Source: Nostoc linckia FACHB-104 (GTDB taxonomy: Bacteria; Cyanobacteriota; Cyanobacteriia; Cyanobacteriales; Nostocaceae). Taken from it: a stretch of 64,000 bases of DNA. The DNA lies in NCBI RefSeq assembly GCF_014696615.1, contig NZ_JACJQJ010000003.1, forward strand, positions 186,001 to 250,000, in the 5' to 3' direction. The translations under genes were made by a program, and so were the position numbers. Below the pieces are notes generated by a model. It had not been told where the DNA came from. It was given only the letters and a program-made list of their open reading frames with translations, and made no database searches. Positions 8,337 to 17,528 of this stretch are shown piece by piece (the stretch's first letter is position 1; each line of letters opens with the position of its first letter).

Positions 8337-8449
8337 CAATACGGTTCGGTTAATAATTTTTCGTCATGATTTCGGGGTTGTGAAGACGCGATCAATCGCG
8401 TCTCTACAGAATTTAACGTCAATCGAATTATTTTATCCGAACCGTATTG
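8337..8449. mobile_element. MITE-like element A, 113 bp
   Basis: Perfect 13-bp terminal inverted repeats CAATACGGTTCGG (8337-8349) and CCGAACCGTATTG (8437-8449), with further imperfect symmetry inside and an internal hairpin (8384-8403). The direct repeat TCCTATAAAT lies at 8327-8336 and, after removing element B and its duplication, directly at the right end (now 8586-8595). This is a 10-bp target duplication. There is no coding capacity, so it would need a transposase supplied elsewhere. Confidence 0.82.
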
Positions 8450-8452
8450 TCC

Positions 8453-8578
8453 CAATACTTCTCGGTTAAGGATTTTAAACTAGGAATTTGGTTTGGGGAA
8501 AAGGTAAAGGGGTAAGGGTTAAAGGTTTTTTCTTGTCCCTTTTCCCCTTACCCTTTTTCCCTTAATCGACAAGTATTG
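8453..8578. mobile_element. MITE-like element B, 126 bp, copy 1
   Basis: Terminal inverted repeats start CAATACTTCTCGGTTAAGG and end in the near reverse complement, closing with CAAGTATTG. It is flanked by a perfect 10-bp duplication CGTATTGTCC (8443-8452 and 8579-8588), whose first 7 bases are the last 7 of element A. B therefore jumped into the edge of A. A second 126-bp copy, in opposite orientation, is at 31184-31309, with about nine differences by eye. Confidence 0.88.
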
Positions 8579-8692
8579 CGTATTGTCCTATAAATAGGGC
8601 TTGCAGAATTTTTCAGGCGACGCAGTAAGAATTTAATGATTTTGTTGTTGCGAAATAATCAAATTCTAAAAAAATTTGCACCCAATAATTAT

Positions 8693-8720
8693 GTAGGGGC
8701 GCAAAGCTTTGCGCCCCTAC
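8693..8720. terminator. Perfect 28-base palindrome
   Basis: GTAGGGGCGCAAAG / CTTTGCGCCCCTAC is a 14+14 perfect dyad, 38 bp after the stop of the minus-strand glyoxalase-like gene. It is of the kind of GC-rich palindrome dispersed in cyanobacterial genomes. It could serve as a terminator but lacks a T-run. Confidence 0.5.
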
Positions 8721-8757
8721 CTCATGGTTACTTTATGACTACACCCTTAATTAATAA

Positions 8758-9360
8758 CTAATTCGCGACCTCAGCCATTTCAATAATCCGTTCTTCATAA
8801 TCCTTAACCAAAAAATTAAGGGGCTTTTGGTTGCGAATCTTGAACTTTAAACCGCGTGTTTCTACTCGCATTAAAATCATCTCTAGGCAGTCGCGGTCAA
8901 AGCAAACATGGCGTTGCTGATTTTTTGTGCCTAAACTAGCGCCAGTAATAATGTGCAACTGGGTATTTTTCTTTAACTGATACCACAGGCCTTCGCTGGC
9001 ATTATTCATCATTTTGTTGGAGAAACTGGGCCCTGTAGACATATAAAGTGGGTCTATGCCTGTTGCTCCTATAGTTTGTTCGTAGTTGTAGTAATAGTGC
9101 AAAGGCACTTCAGCGGCTGGCAAATCTAGCAGCCCTTCATACAACTGTCGCGCAATTTCCAAATCTGACACCATGACGGTGTGTACTTTGGGCGCACTGG
9201 TAAGGAACATCCACATTGCTCCAGCGTAAGCCGCCAGTAGCAATACCATAATGCCTTGGGTGGAGAGTAGGCTATCCAGGGGCAAGGAAGGCAGAAACGA
9301 GCCTAAAGTTAAAGGACTAAGTAGGAACGATATCACACTAGAGGCTATAACCATGAACAA
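8758..9360 (-). CDS. Membrane-anchored glyoxalase-like (VOC fold) protein
   Basis: A 200-aa protein. Residues 1-60 contain one or two hydrophobic segments (FMVIASSVISFLLSPLTL; GIMVLLLAAYAGAMWMFLT). The rest fits a VOC/glyoxalase fold: VHTVMVSDLEIARQLYEGLL at about 70-90 is the typical first strand and helix with a metal-type His. Later strands include LHIITGA and HVCFDRDCLEMILMRV, with a final IIEMAE strand. VOC proteins handle small substrates such as methylglyoxal adducts or chelate metals. Which one applies here cannot be told. The N-terminal anchor suggests action at a membrane. The start is ATG 9360. Confidence in the fold is moderate. Confidence 0.7.
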   Translation of the reverse strand: MFMVIASSVISFLLSPLTLGSFLPSLPLDSLLSTQGIMVLLLAAYAGAMWMFLTSAPKVHTVMVSDLEIARQLYEGLLDLPAAEVPLHYYYNYEQTIGATGIDPLYMSTGPSFSNKMMNNASEGLWYQLKKNTQLHIITGASLGTKNQQRHVCFDRDCLEMILMRVETRGLKFKIRNQKPLNFLVKDYEERIIEMAEVAN

Positions 9361-9550
9361 GTCAAATATTGTATAAGGGAATGGCTTTTATTATTGTCGA
9401 TAAAGACTAAAATTAAGTCCTTGTTTATAGTGTATCAATACTCCAGTGGAGTGAGTCTGAAGCAAAATTAGACAAACATGAAGTTATTGTGCGCTAAATG
9501 GGAGACTGACAATCCCAAATTTATATTAACAATTATCAAACCCACGGCTC

Positions 9551-10174
9551 GTGCAAATCCCTCACTTTCCCGAAGCTAATCACCCCCTAGTAAAGTCGCT
9601 GTTCCATCAAAGTGACCAAGAATTAGTAATTCTGTTTCAACGCTCTCCCGATAGCGGAAAGTACTTTACGGCGATTTTTTGCCGCTATAGCCCGATAGTT
9701 TACACCTTGATTCGGCATTCAGCGCGATCGCCTGTGCAAGCAGATTATTTATTCGCCCTCACCTGGCGACATATTTACTACGAACTTGGTGGGCTAAATT
9801 TAAATAGCCCACAACCCAACCAAGAACCCTTAACTCTACAAAATTGGCTGATCAACATCACCGCCTACTGCATTAATGAGATTGAATTACCACCTACAGA
9901 GGCAATTCATTATTCTCTCAAGGCCACTTCGCCTGCTTTCTGGTGCTATGTGGAGCAAGCTTTAGATCAACTACCCCCAGTTTTGCGCTTTGTAGTCTTA
10001 ATGGCTCAGACTTTCCGCTGGAGTGAAACGCGAATTGCTGCTTATCTTCAAGCGGAGGGCGAAAATTTTACCCCGAACGAAGTAGCCAATTTTCTCCAGG
10101 AAGGATATCGTATGTTAGAGGACAAATTACCTGGAGACATTCGTGCGATTTATTTAGGCGAAGATGCAGCCTAA
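9551..10174 (+). CDS. Sigma-70-like (ECF-type) regulatory protein
   Basis: A 207-aa protein starting at GTG 9551; no good ribosome site is visible. Residues 18-80 resemble sigma region 2 (QELVILFQRSPDSGKYFTAIFCRYSPIVYTLIRH, given here only as the location 22-56). Residues 130-190 resemble region 4, with ALDQLPPVLRFVVLMAQTF followed by a helical pair ending in LQEGYRMLEDKL. The region 4 recognition helix is not typical, so it may be a diverged ECF sigma factor or a sigma-like regulator rather than a strong promoter-recognition factor. It precedes a secreted TPR protein by 103 bp on the same strand. No anti-sigma gene is visible. Confidence 0.68.
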   Translation: MQIPHFPEANHPLVKSLFHQSDQELVILFQRSPDSGKYFTAIFCRYSPIVYTLIRHSARSPVQADYLFALTWRHIYYELGGLNLNSPQPNQEPLTLQNWLINITAYCINEIELPPTEAIHYSLKATSPAFWCYVEQALDQLPPVLRFVVLMAQTFRWSETRIAAYLQAEGENFTPNEVANFLQEGYRMLEDKLPGDIRAIYLGEDAA

Positions 10175-10277
10175 TCTAGCTTAAGTATATACACGTAATT
10201 TTAAAATTTATCCGAGGTAGTTTTAACCTTGCTTATAAAACCTTCTACTTAAAAGCGACATTTCTCGGGTAAGTTTT

Positions 10278-11405
10278 ATGAAACAACGGTATTTCTTACC
10301 AGAGGCTAGCATTCTCAATTTAAATCCCCGCCTGAAATCAGGATTACTAAGTTGGGATTGTGCTATCCTCGCCTCGCGCCAGGGTGGTAAATCCCAATTT
10401 TTGACTGCTTGCTTGTTAATTTTGGCTGTGGCTTTTAGTCCCCTAGTAGCCAGTGCGGTTGACATTACCCAACAACTACACCGTCCGTTAAATCGTTCGA
10501 CTTTACGAGACTCAAGAGACCAAGCAGACAGCTTATTAAATATCGGCGAACAACAATACACCTTAGGTTATGCCGATAAAACCCTTGATTCTTGCTTGCA
10601 AGCACTAGAAATTTATCACTCCTTGGGTGACTACAAAGCCCAAGGTATGACCTATGATTTGCTAGCGAAAGCGTACATTCAGCTAGACCGTTTGCAAGAA
10701 GGGGAAGATGCATTACGGCGGAGGTTAGCGATCGCTCGCGATACTAAAGATTTTCAGTCTCAGATTTTTGCACTGAATAATATTAGTACAGTGCTGCTAC
10801 AAAAAGGAGAATTCATTCCAGCGGGCAAAACCGTACAAGAAGCCCTGGAAATCGCCCAAAATGTCCAAAATATTGCCGGACAAGGATTGTCTTTGAGTAA
10901 TTGGGGGCTGGTAAATGCCAGAGTCGGCAATTACAGCAAAGCAATAAAATTGTATGAAACTGCTTTGTCTTTCCGTCGTCAAAGTGGTGATGTGATTGGT
11001 GAGACAAATACCCTCAACAATTTGGGTGATGCTTACCTAGCAATGGGTAATTATGACGATACCATTGGCACTTATGGCGCTGCTTTGAGGATAGCGAAAA
11101 CTACACGCGATCGCACTAATTATGTGAGAGCACTTGACGGTTTAGTCACAGCTCATACTTCTGTAGGACGCAATGAGCGTGCTTTTGACTTATTAGAACA
11201 ACGTCTAGCAATGGCTAGAGACTCGCAAAATCTCCGAGAAGAATTTGGAGTTTTTATGACCTATGCCAAGATATACGAAAAACTCAATAATTATCTCACC
11301 GCTCGTAACTTTTATGAAAGATCCCTCGTATTAGCGAGGATTTTGGAAGACAGCAAGCAGGAGGTATTTTTGGTTGATAAGCTGACTAAATTACCCAAAC
11401 GCTAA
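10278..11405 (+). CDS. Secreted or periplasmic TPR protein
   Basis: A 375-aa protein. A long basic N-region precedes a hydrophobic core (LTACLLILAVAFSPLVASA, residues 42-60) with an Ala-X-Ala cleavage site, so export is likely. Six or more tetratricopeptide repeats follow from about residue 85 to 365; examples are GMTYDLLAKAYIQLDRLQEG, NTLNNLGDAYLAMGNYDD and EEFGVFMTYAKIYEKLNNYL. TPR arrays bind partner proteins. No enzymatic domain is present. The N-region of about 40 residues is long for a signal peptide, so the true start could be an internal GTG/TTG. A strong terminator follows. Confidence 0.8.
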   Translation: MKQRYFLPEASILNLNPRLKSGLLSWDCAILASRQGGKSQFLTACLLILAVAFSPLVASAVDITQQLHRPLNRSTLRDSRDQADSLLNIGEQQYTLGYADKTLDSCLQALEIYHSLGDYKAQGMTYDLLAKAYIQLDRLQEGEDALRRRLAIARDTKDFQSQIFALNNISTVLLQKGEFIPAGKTVQEALEIAQNVQNIAGQGLSLSNWGLVNARVGNYSKAIKLYETALSFRRQSGDVIGETNTLNNLGDAYLAMGNYDDTIGTYGAALRIAKTTRDRTNYVRALDGLVTAHTSVGRNERAFDLLEQRLAMARDSQNLREEFGVFMTYAKIYEKLNNYLTARNFYERSLVLARILEDSKQEVFLVDKLTKLPKR

Positions 11406-11551
11406 GACAATTTTGGATTTTGGATTTTGAATTGTAGATTGTGAACTAAACTACGTCTACTTTGAAAACCCTAATTATTTTCAGAATCGGCGTTAATTTC
11501 CAAATACGAAACTATTGCCTATTACCTTTTGGTGTTTGAAAGCAATTAGTT

Positions 11552-11595
11552 AATAATAGTAGGGTTGGACATCACCAGCCCTACTATTATTTTTA
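11552..11595. terminator. Bidirectional terminator between convergent genes
   Basis: AATAATAGTAGGGTTGG (from 11552) pairs with CCAGCCCTACTATTATT (to 11591) around the loop ACATCA. The stem is about 17-20 bp, followed by a T-run on the plus strand. It ends the TPR gene and lies 22 bp beyond the stop of the minus-strand gene at 11617. Confidence 0.8.
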
Positions 11596-11616
11596 CAAAT
11601 GACAAATGACGAAGGA

Positions 11617-12429
11617 CTAATTCAAAAATACTGAGCCATTAGATTGGATTCGCATAGCTTTTGCATCTTGAGCTACGTCTGTGGTTTCATTCAATCTGAC
11701 TTCTAATAATCCAGTTTCGGAAGGTTGTGCATTTACTGACAATAATCCACCATCTTGGCGTTGAAATGTGACGGTGATTGGCGCACGTAAATTCTGTAGT
11801 ACTATATCAGATTTTCCACTAAGCGATCGCTCATTAGTATCGCCAATAACTTGATAAGTTACATTAGCGCCAGTGTCATTCACCAGTTTGACATTAACAT
11901 TACCATTGTTGAGCGCTACTGTCGCAATTGGACGTTGTCCCTGCTGGCTGAGGGAAGGTTCAGTTACAGAATTTTGTTGAGAAGGAACCTGCTGTGGGTT
12001 GGAATATGTAGTTGAACTTTCTGTTGTTGAAGTCTGAGTTTGTGTACTCTGCTGGGAGCGATTATAAGGCGCTTCGTTTAAAATTCTGGGATTGGGATTA
12101 AGTTGTGAGTTAGAAGTGCTTCCTGGTGCTTCTCCACCTACACCTGTATTTGATGGTGATGAGGTTGCAGAATTATTAGGAACTGTCCCTTGGGATTGAA
12201 CTTGTTGAGTCAATGCATTAGGAGGACATCCTTGGGGAACCAGAACACGACTGTTGTGTGGTTCTTCATAAAAAATTCTGGGACAAGGATTAACTTTGCC
12301 TAGAGAACTAGGCTGTGGTGTTACTGGTATTGGTGTTTGGGCAAGTGCTGGCACACTCATCAGTAAACCGCCGCAGAGAGCAGCCAAAAATTCAGCCGAC
12401 TTACGAAACTTTTGCGAATTGCTATTCAT
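11617..12429 (-). CDS. Secreted low-complexity protein of unknown function
   Basis: A 270-aa protein. A signal peptide occupies residues 1-30 (AALCGGLLMSVPALAQ, cleavage after ALA). The middle, 60-170, is low complexity in Ser, Thr, Gln, Asn and Pro. It carries a repeated motif NPCPRIFYEEPHN / NPNPRILNEAPYN at about residues 46 and 111. The C-terminal 100 residues look beta-rich (VNVKLVNDTGANVTYQVI), like a small Ig-like or lipoprotein-type domain. The start is ATG 12429 with GGAG 5 bases upstream. It is probably a cell-surface or periplasmic protein. I do not recognise a named family. Confidence 0.75.
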   Translation of the reverse strand: MNSNSQKFRKSAEFLAALCGGLLMSVPALAQTPIPVTPQPSSLGKVNPCPRIFYEEPHNSRVLVPQGCPPNALTQQVQSQGTVPNNSATSSPSNTGVGGEAPGSTSNSQLNPNPRILNEAPYNRSQQSTQTQTSTTESSTTYSNPQQVPSQQNSVTEPSLSQQGQRPIATVALNNGNVNVKLVNDTGANVTYQVIGDTNERSLSGKSDIVLQNLRAPITVTFQRQDGGLLSVNAQPSETGLLEVRLNETTDVAQDAKAMRIQSNGSVFLN

Positions 12430-12932
12430 GGTATACTCCTAGACTCTCAAATTAAATTATTTTTGAGTTTGATAAATCAGCAAATTACATGAGGTAATAA
12501 ATTTGCACTTACTACCCTCAAAGTATTGAAATTATTTGCTTGTTATAATTTTGATTTCAATGAGTTTAATTTAACAATTAGCAGAAATTTATGTATCTAA
12601 CTAAAGGTTTGAAAATTTAATTAAATTAGAGTTATTCTTTATTTCTTGAGAATGAGGCAATTAATTAGTATTTATAATTAAATTAAGCTAATATTACTTG
12701 GCTTTGATTTTATTAAATCATCTGCTTTGTATAATAATTAATTGAAAAATAATTAAACTCTGCGAAAAGATTATTTTTTCTAATTTTCAGCAGTTGAAAT
12801 TAGCAGTTTATTTAAACTTCTTATAAAAATATAGATAGTAGAAGTCACTCATAACAGCAATTTTTACTATCTAACTTAGTAGGCAAGTAATCCCAATTCA
12901 TCTGTCATAAGAAACAAATGCCAATTCCAGTT
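12430..12932. other. 503-bp AT-rich intergenic region
   Basis: Very AT-rich, with many ATTAA runs and stops in all frames. It must hold the promoter of the secreted protein at 11617-12429. I see no gene, RNA or clear hairpin. Confidence 0.6.
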
Positions 12933-14339
12933 TTAAGACTCGAGAGTTATAGGTAAAGTAACGGTAAAAGTAGTACCTTTACCTAAACGGCTGTCTACTT
13001 GAATTTGGCCTTGATGATGTTCGACAATAGCTTGGGCGATCGCTAACCCTAATCCTGACCCAGTAGAAATTTCTGTAGCTGTATTGCCATTGCTATGGGT
13101 ACGCGCTGGATCTACTCGATAAAAGCGGTCAAATAATCTTGGTAGTGCATCCCCAGGAATACCAACCCCCGTATCACTGACTTTAACTTGTAATTGAGCG
13201 CTACTGTAGCGCAAGCCAGCAACGCGATTGATACCTTCTAAACGCGCCAATTCTACATTCACCTGTCCACCAGATGGGGTGTATTGCACAGCGTTACTAA
13301 TCAAATTAGTGAACAGTCGCACCAGCTGATCCCAGTTACCTACAAGTGTGAACCAATCATCCGACAGTTCGGGGTTAGTTTCTCCAGGTGCAGGATCTAC
13401 CAACTCCAAAGCTAAGCTGATTTTCTTTTCTTTAGCTAATAATTGCTGTTCTTCTAGCACTTCCATCAGCAAAGCATCCAAGGGACAAGAGGAAAAGTTA
13501 TCTTTGCTAATGCCACTATCTTGACGTGCTAGAAACAGTAAATCATTAACTAACCTACCCAAGCGTTGGGTGAGTCTTTCTACTAATTTTAATTGTTGGC
13601 GATAATGTAAAGATGCTGTAGGTTCTACTTCTGCTGACTCTAAATCAGCCAGAGCAACTTGTACATTAGTTTGAATTAAAGTAATCGGACTTCTCAATTC
13701 GTGAGAAGCATCGGCGGTAAATTGCTTCAGCCGTTGATAGGAATCACCTACAGGTTCCATTGCTTTACCAGACAGAAACCAACCACTAGCACCAACAGAA
13801 AGCACCATTAACCACGTACCAATGGCCAAATCCAACATAAATTGACGACTGGGTTTAGTAACTTCAAACCAGGGATGGCTAACACGCAGATAACCTAACA
13901 CCTGGCGACCAACTTCTACACGATGTGTGACTTGACGTAATAAAACTGGCGATTTTTCCCATCCCTCATCCGTCACACGCACAGTTTCACCAGTGCGATT
14001 TGCATGAATGGGGACATTCAAAGGCGTGGATAGAGTTGACCAAAGTAATTCGCCATTCGCACTAAACCATTCCAAATCAATGTGATCGTCTTCTACTGTG
14101 TCAGTATTGTCACGAAAACTTGCTTCTACATTAATGCGTAATGTCTCATTACCACTATTGACTGGCTCAATGATGAGCGATCGCTCTACTACTTCCACAA
14201 CATGATTGAGAGTATCATCAATCCGTTCAATCAATGTATTGCGGACATAGAAATATACTCCACTGGCAAATAATAAGAGTAATACAGCCGTTACAGCAGT
14301 GTACCAAAGAGCCAGACGGCGGCGAGTAGCTTGGAACAT
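12933..14339 (-). CDS. Two-component sensor histidine kinase (orphan)
   Basis: A 468-aa membrane kinase. TM1 is at residues 9-30, a periplasmic sensor region at 31-170 and TM2 at about 172-190. HisKA has its phospho-His in DASHELRSPITLIQ (about 218), with the N box in NLISNAVQYT, the G1 box in VSDTGVGIP and the G2 box in GSGLGLAIA. The layout resembles the RppB/NrsS class of cyanobacterial metal or redox sensors, but the signal cannot be inferred. There is no response-regulator gene beside it. The ATG lies directly against the heptanucleotide array at 14340, with only repeat sequence upstream and no Shine-Dalgarno site. Confidence 0.9.
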   Translation of the reverse strand: MFQATRRRLALWYTAVTAVLLLLFASGVYFYVRNTLIERIDDTLNHVVEVVERSLIIEPVNSGNETLRINVEASFRDNTDTVEDDHIDLEWFSANGELLWSTLSTPLNVPIHANRTGETVRVTDEGWEKSPVLLRQVTHRVEVGRQVLGYLRVSHPWFEVTKPSRQFMLDLAIGTWLMVLSVGASGWFLSGKAMEPVGDSYQRLKQFTADASHELRSPITLIQTNVQVALADLESAEVEPTASLHYRQQLKLVERLTQRLGRLVNDLLFLARQDSGISKDNFSSCPLDALLMEVLEEQQLLAKEKKISLALELVDPAPGETNPELSDDWFTLVGNWDQLVRLFTNLISNAVQYTPSGGQVNVELARLEGINRVAGLRYSSAQLQVKVSDTGVGIPGDALPRLFDRFYRVDPARTHSNGNTATEISTGSGLGLAIAQAIVEHHQGQIQVDSRLGKGTTFTVTLPITLES

Positions 14340-14525
14340 GGGGAATGGGTAATGGGGAATGGGTAATGGGGAATGGGTAATGGGTAATGGGGAATGGGTA
14401 ATGGGGAATGGGTAATGGGGAATGGGTAATGGGGAATGGGTAATGGGGAATGGGTAATGGGTAATGGGGAATGGGTAATGGGGAATGGGGAACGGGGAAC
14501 GGGGAATGGGGAATGGGTAATGGGA
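14340..14525. repeat. STRR array, heptamers GGGTAAT / GGGGAAT
   Basis: About 26 tandem 7-bp units, mostly alternating GGGGAAT and GGGTAAT, with a few GGGGAAC and one irregular end. It fills the space between the divergent kinase (start codon at 14339) and ppk (start 14669). This is the short tandemly repeated repetitive sequence class well known from heterocystous cyanobacteria. The open frame through it (MGNGEWVMGNGEW...) is an artefact of the repeat. Confidence 0.95.
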
Positions 14526-14668
14526 ACTGCGAAATTATTCAGCAGTCAACCGTCAACAGTCAACCGTCAACAAACAACCGCAAAAAGTCGCTCGCTTGCT
14601 TACACTATTTCATTTACTATGTTTATTATTCAGTTGCATGGGCTGCAACTATCCGCCCTAAGGTGATC

Positions 14669-16882
14669 ATGGCAAAATCCAAAAAGAGCGCTACTAATCC
14701 CATCAATCTGAGCGATCCCCAATACTATATCAATCGAGAATTAAGCTGGTTAGAGTTTAATAACCGAGTTTTACATGAAGCTTTCGACCAGCGAACGCCT
14801 CTTTTAGAAAGACTCAAGTTTTTGGCGATATTTACCTCTAACTTGGATGAGTTTTTTATGGTCAGGGTTGCTGGTTTAAAGCAACAAGTAGAGGCAAAAG
14901 TCACTCAGTTAAGTCCTGATGGTCGTACGCCACAACAACAGCTAGATGATATTAGGTTTACCCTCAGTCCCCAGGTAACTAAACAGCATCAGCATTTTGA
15001 GCAAGTACTCAGACCATTATTGGCGCAAAATAAAATACATATTCTGGATTATATAGAGCTAACTGATAAACAACGTAATTATTTAGATAACTATTTTGAA
15101 GAACAAATTTTTCCCGTTTTAACTCCCTTAGCTGTAGATCCCAGCCATCCTTTCCCTTATATTTCTAATCTCAGCCTCAATTTGGCTGTAGTGGTGAAAA
15201 ATCCTGAAACAGAAGAAGAATTTTTTGCCAGAGTCAAAGTCCCAAAAGTTTTACCGCGATTTATACCCTTACCTCCAGAGTTAGGAATTTATCACAACGG
15301 TCAACCTGCTCACTGGACTGGTATACCTTTAGAACAGGCGATCGCACATAATTTAGATTCCCTATTTCCGGGAATGAATATTCAGGAATATCACCCTTTC
15401 CGCATTACTCGTGATGCTGATTTGGCTTTGGAAGAAGATGAAGCCGATGATCTACTTTTGGCGATTGAACAAGAATTGCGGAAACGCCGCATTGGGGGAA
15501 CCCCAGTCCGCTTAGAAATCCAATCCCAAACTCCCGAAGGAGTGCGATCGCGTTTATTGGAAGATTTGGAATTAAGCGAAAGCGATGTTTACGAAGTCAA
15601 TGGACTTTTGGGACTCCGGGATTTGATGTACTTTCTGTCATTACCGCTATCGGAATTTAAAGATCCACCACGACAATCTGTAGTTCCTTCCCGCTTGCAA
15701 TGGTTGCGAGAACCTAGCGTCAGTTCGGAAATCCCAGAGGTAGAGGAAGGAAAAGACTTTTTCGCAGTCATCAGTGAAAAGGATTTGTTAGTACACCATC
15801 CCTATCAATCTTTTTCTACAACCGTAGTGCGCTTTATTACCCATGCTGCCCATGACCCAAATGTCCTAGCCATTAAAATGACCCTTTACCGGACTTCGGG
15901 TGACTCGCCTATTGTCAATGCTTTAATTGCAGCGGCAGAAAATGGCAAGCAAGTATCTGTATTGGTGGAATTAAAAGCGCGGTTTGATGAAGAGAATAAT
16001 ATTTACTGGGCGAGACGTTTAGAAAGAGTTGGGGTTCACGTTGTTTATGGTCTAGTTGGGCTGAAAACTCACTGTAAAACCATTATGGTCGTGCGTCGAG
16101 AAAAAGACCGGATGCGACGCTATGTCCATATTGGTACTGGCAACTATAATCAAAAAACTGCACGACTATATACAGATTTAGGATTATTCACCTGTAACGA
16201 AGAAATTGGTGCTGATATTACCGACTTATTCAATTTTTTAACAGGCTACTCCCGGCAAAAGTCCTATCGCGAATTATTAGTTGCACCTGTGAATATGCGC
16301 GATCGCTTTTTAGCACTAATTCATCGGGAAATCGAAAATGCCAAAAATGGGATTACTGGCAGAATTGTTGCCAAAATGAATTCTTTAGTAGATCCCCAGA
16401 TTATTGCAACTTTATATGAAGCTTCCCGCGCTGGAGTCCAAATCGATTTGATTATCCGTGGTGTTTGCTGCTTGCGCCCAGGACTAAAAGATATTAGTGA
16501 AAATATTCGGATTATTAGCATAGTCGGTCGCTTTTTAGAACACTCCCGGATTTTTTATTTTTACAACAATGCCCAGGAAGAAATCTATATTGGTAGCGCC
16601 GATTGGATGCGTCGTAACCTAGACCGCCGTGTGGAAGTAATTACCCCAATTAAAGACCCAGATATTGCTAAAGATTTGCAAGAAATCTTAGGAATTATGC
16701 TGGCAGACAATCGCCAAGCTTGGGAATTACAAAGCAATGGCAGCTATATCCAAAGGCAACCCTGCGATCGCGCGCCAGAAGCGCACTCACAACAAAGCCT
16801 CATCAATATGGCATTACGCTCAACTAGCATTAGCTCAAACCTGATTGATACAAAAAAGAATTCCTTCTATCTTGACAATTAG
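14669..16882 (+). CDS. ppk: Polyphosphate kinase 1
   Basis: Reversibly polymerises the gamma-phosphate of ATP into polyphosphate. It is 737 aa from the ATG at 14669, which has AGGTGAT just upstream. The longer frame from 14471 is only STRR translation and is rejected. PPK1 landmarks are present in order: the N domain (INRELSWLEFNNRVLHEAFD), the head domain, and catalytic domain C1 with the autophosphorylated His in YVHIGTGNYN. Domain C2 follows with FLEHSRIFYFYNN and SADWMRRNLDRRVEV. A two-domain PPK2 lies 43 kb away in the same window, so both polyphosphate enzyme families are represented. The last 40 residues (after about 700) are a poorly conserved tail. Confidence 0.96.
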   Translation: MAKSKKSATNPINLSDPQYYINRELSWLEFNNRVLHEAFDQRTPLLERLKFLAIFTSNLDEFFMVRVAGLKQQVEAKVTQLSPDGRTPQQQLDDIRFTLSPQVTKQHQHFEQVLRPLLAQNKIHILDYIELTDKQRNYLDNYFEEQIFPVLTPLAVDPSHPFPYISNLSLNLAVVVKNPETEEEFFARVKVPKVLPRFIPLPPELGIYHNGQPAHWTGIPLEQAIAHNLDSLFPGMNIQEYHPFRITRDADLALEEDEADDLLLAIEQELRKRRIGGTPVRLEIQSQTPEGVRSRLLEDLELSESDVYEVNGLLGLRDLMYFLSLPLSEFKDPPRQSVVPSRLQWLREPSVSSEIPEVEEGKDFFAVISEKDLLVHHPYQSFSTTVVRFITHAAHDPNVLAIKMTLYRTSGDSPIVNALIAAAENGKQVSVLVELKARFDEENNIYWARRLERVGVHVVYGLVGLKTHCKTIMVVRREKDRMRRYVHIGTGNYNQKTARLYTDLGLFTCNEEIGADITDLFNFLTGYSRQKSYRELLVAPVNMRDRFLALIHREIENAKNGITGRIVAKMNSLVDPQIIATLYEASRAGVQIDLIIRGVCCLRPGLKDISENIRIISIVGRFLEHSRIFYFYNNAQEEIYIGSADWMRRNLDRRVEVITPIKDPDIAKDLQEILGIMLADNRQAWELQSNGSYIQRQPCDRAPEAHSQQSLINMALRSTSISSNLIDTKKNSFYLDN

Positions 16883-17033
16883 CTAAATCTACTACTTTTA
16901 GAAAACTTTAATTTTTCCTCACAAAATCTAAATTATTTAGTGAGCTAAAAGCCCAATTATTCAACCATAGGATAGAGTAACTCCCAGGACTAATTACCAT
17001 AAACTATAAAAGTTATTGTACTTAAACTTTTAA

Positions 17034-17435
17034 ATGTTAATGTTGTCCTGCGAGTCTTCTACCTTGCGTGTTTTAGTGGTTGATGATCACGAACTAACCC
17101 GCCTAACCCTACAATTAGCTTTTTCTTGTCAACAAAATATCCAAGTAGTAGGTTTAGCCAGCAATGGTCAAGAAGCTATAGAAATGGTTAAACGCTACCA
17201 ACCTGATGTAATTGTTCTAGATTTGCAAATGCCTGTTATGGATGGCTGGAGTGCTTCAGCGCACATTAAAGCTATCTCTCCCACAATACAAATCCTGGCT
17301 TACTCTTCAGTAGAAGATGCAAATTTCCATCCCAATGGTATGTCTAGCTTCGATGAGTTTTGTAAAAAAGATGTACCAACAACCGAACTCATCGCTATGG
17401 TAAGAGAGTTAGGAAACCGTGCAATAAATCACTAA
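17034..17435 (+). CDS. Single-domain response regulator
   Basis: A 133-aa stand-alone receiver with no output domain. The acidic pair is Asp17/Asp18 (VLVVDDHE), the phospho-acceptor is Asp63 (VIVLDLQMP) and the conserved Lys is in FCKKD. The switch Thr/Ser is in LAYSS. Such proteins relay phosphate or act by binding partners, as CheY does. It follows ppk by 151 bp on the same strand, and the nearby orphan kinase at 12933-14339 is a conceivable partner. That pairing is only a guess from position. The start is ATG 17034 (M3 at 17040 is also possible). Confidence 0.88.
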   Translation: MLMLSCESSTLRVLVVDDHELTRLTLQLAFSCQQNIQVVGLASNGQEAIEMVKRYQPDVIVLDLQMPVMDGWSASAHIKAISPTIQILAYSSVEDANFHPNGMSSFDEFCKKDVPTTELIAMVRELGNRAINH

Positions 17436-17528
17436 GTTCCAAGATAAATAATGCAATATAGTGAAAGTGCTTGATTAACCCAAGCGCAAGAGAATTCTAG
17501 GGACTTAGGGACATGATAGCTATTAAAA

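Larger units (their letters stand above)
8177..8757. other. 581-bp repeat-rich gap between convergent genes
   Basis: No credible gene. In order it holds a 33-base dispersed hairpin (8266-8298), MITE-like element A (8337-8449), MITE-like element B (8453-8578) inserted at the right edge of A, and a perfect 28-base palindrome (8693-8720) just beyond the stop of the minus-strand gene. Confidence 0.85.

Noticed and set aside
14436-14668. Open frames of MGNGEW repeats before ppk, including a 66-residue N-terminal extension of ppk
   Set aside because: They are translations of the heptanucleotide array. ppk has a normal start with a ribosome site at 14669.
12933-17435. Orphan kinase at 12933-14339 and response regulator at 17034-17435 as a cognate pair
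   Set aside because: They are on opposite strands with ppk between them. Position alone does not support pairing.
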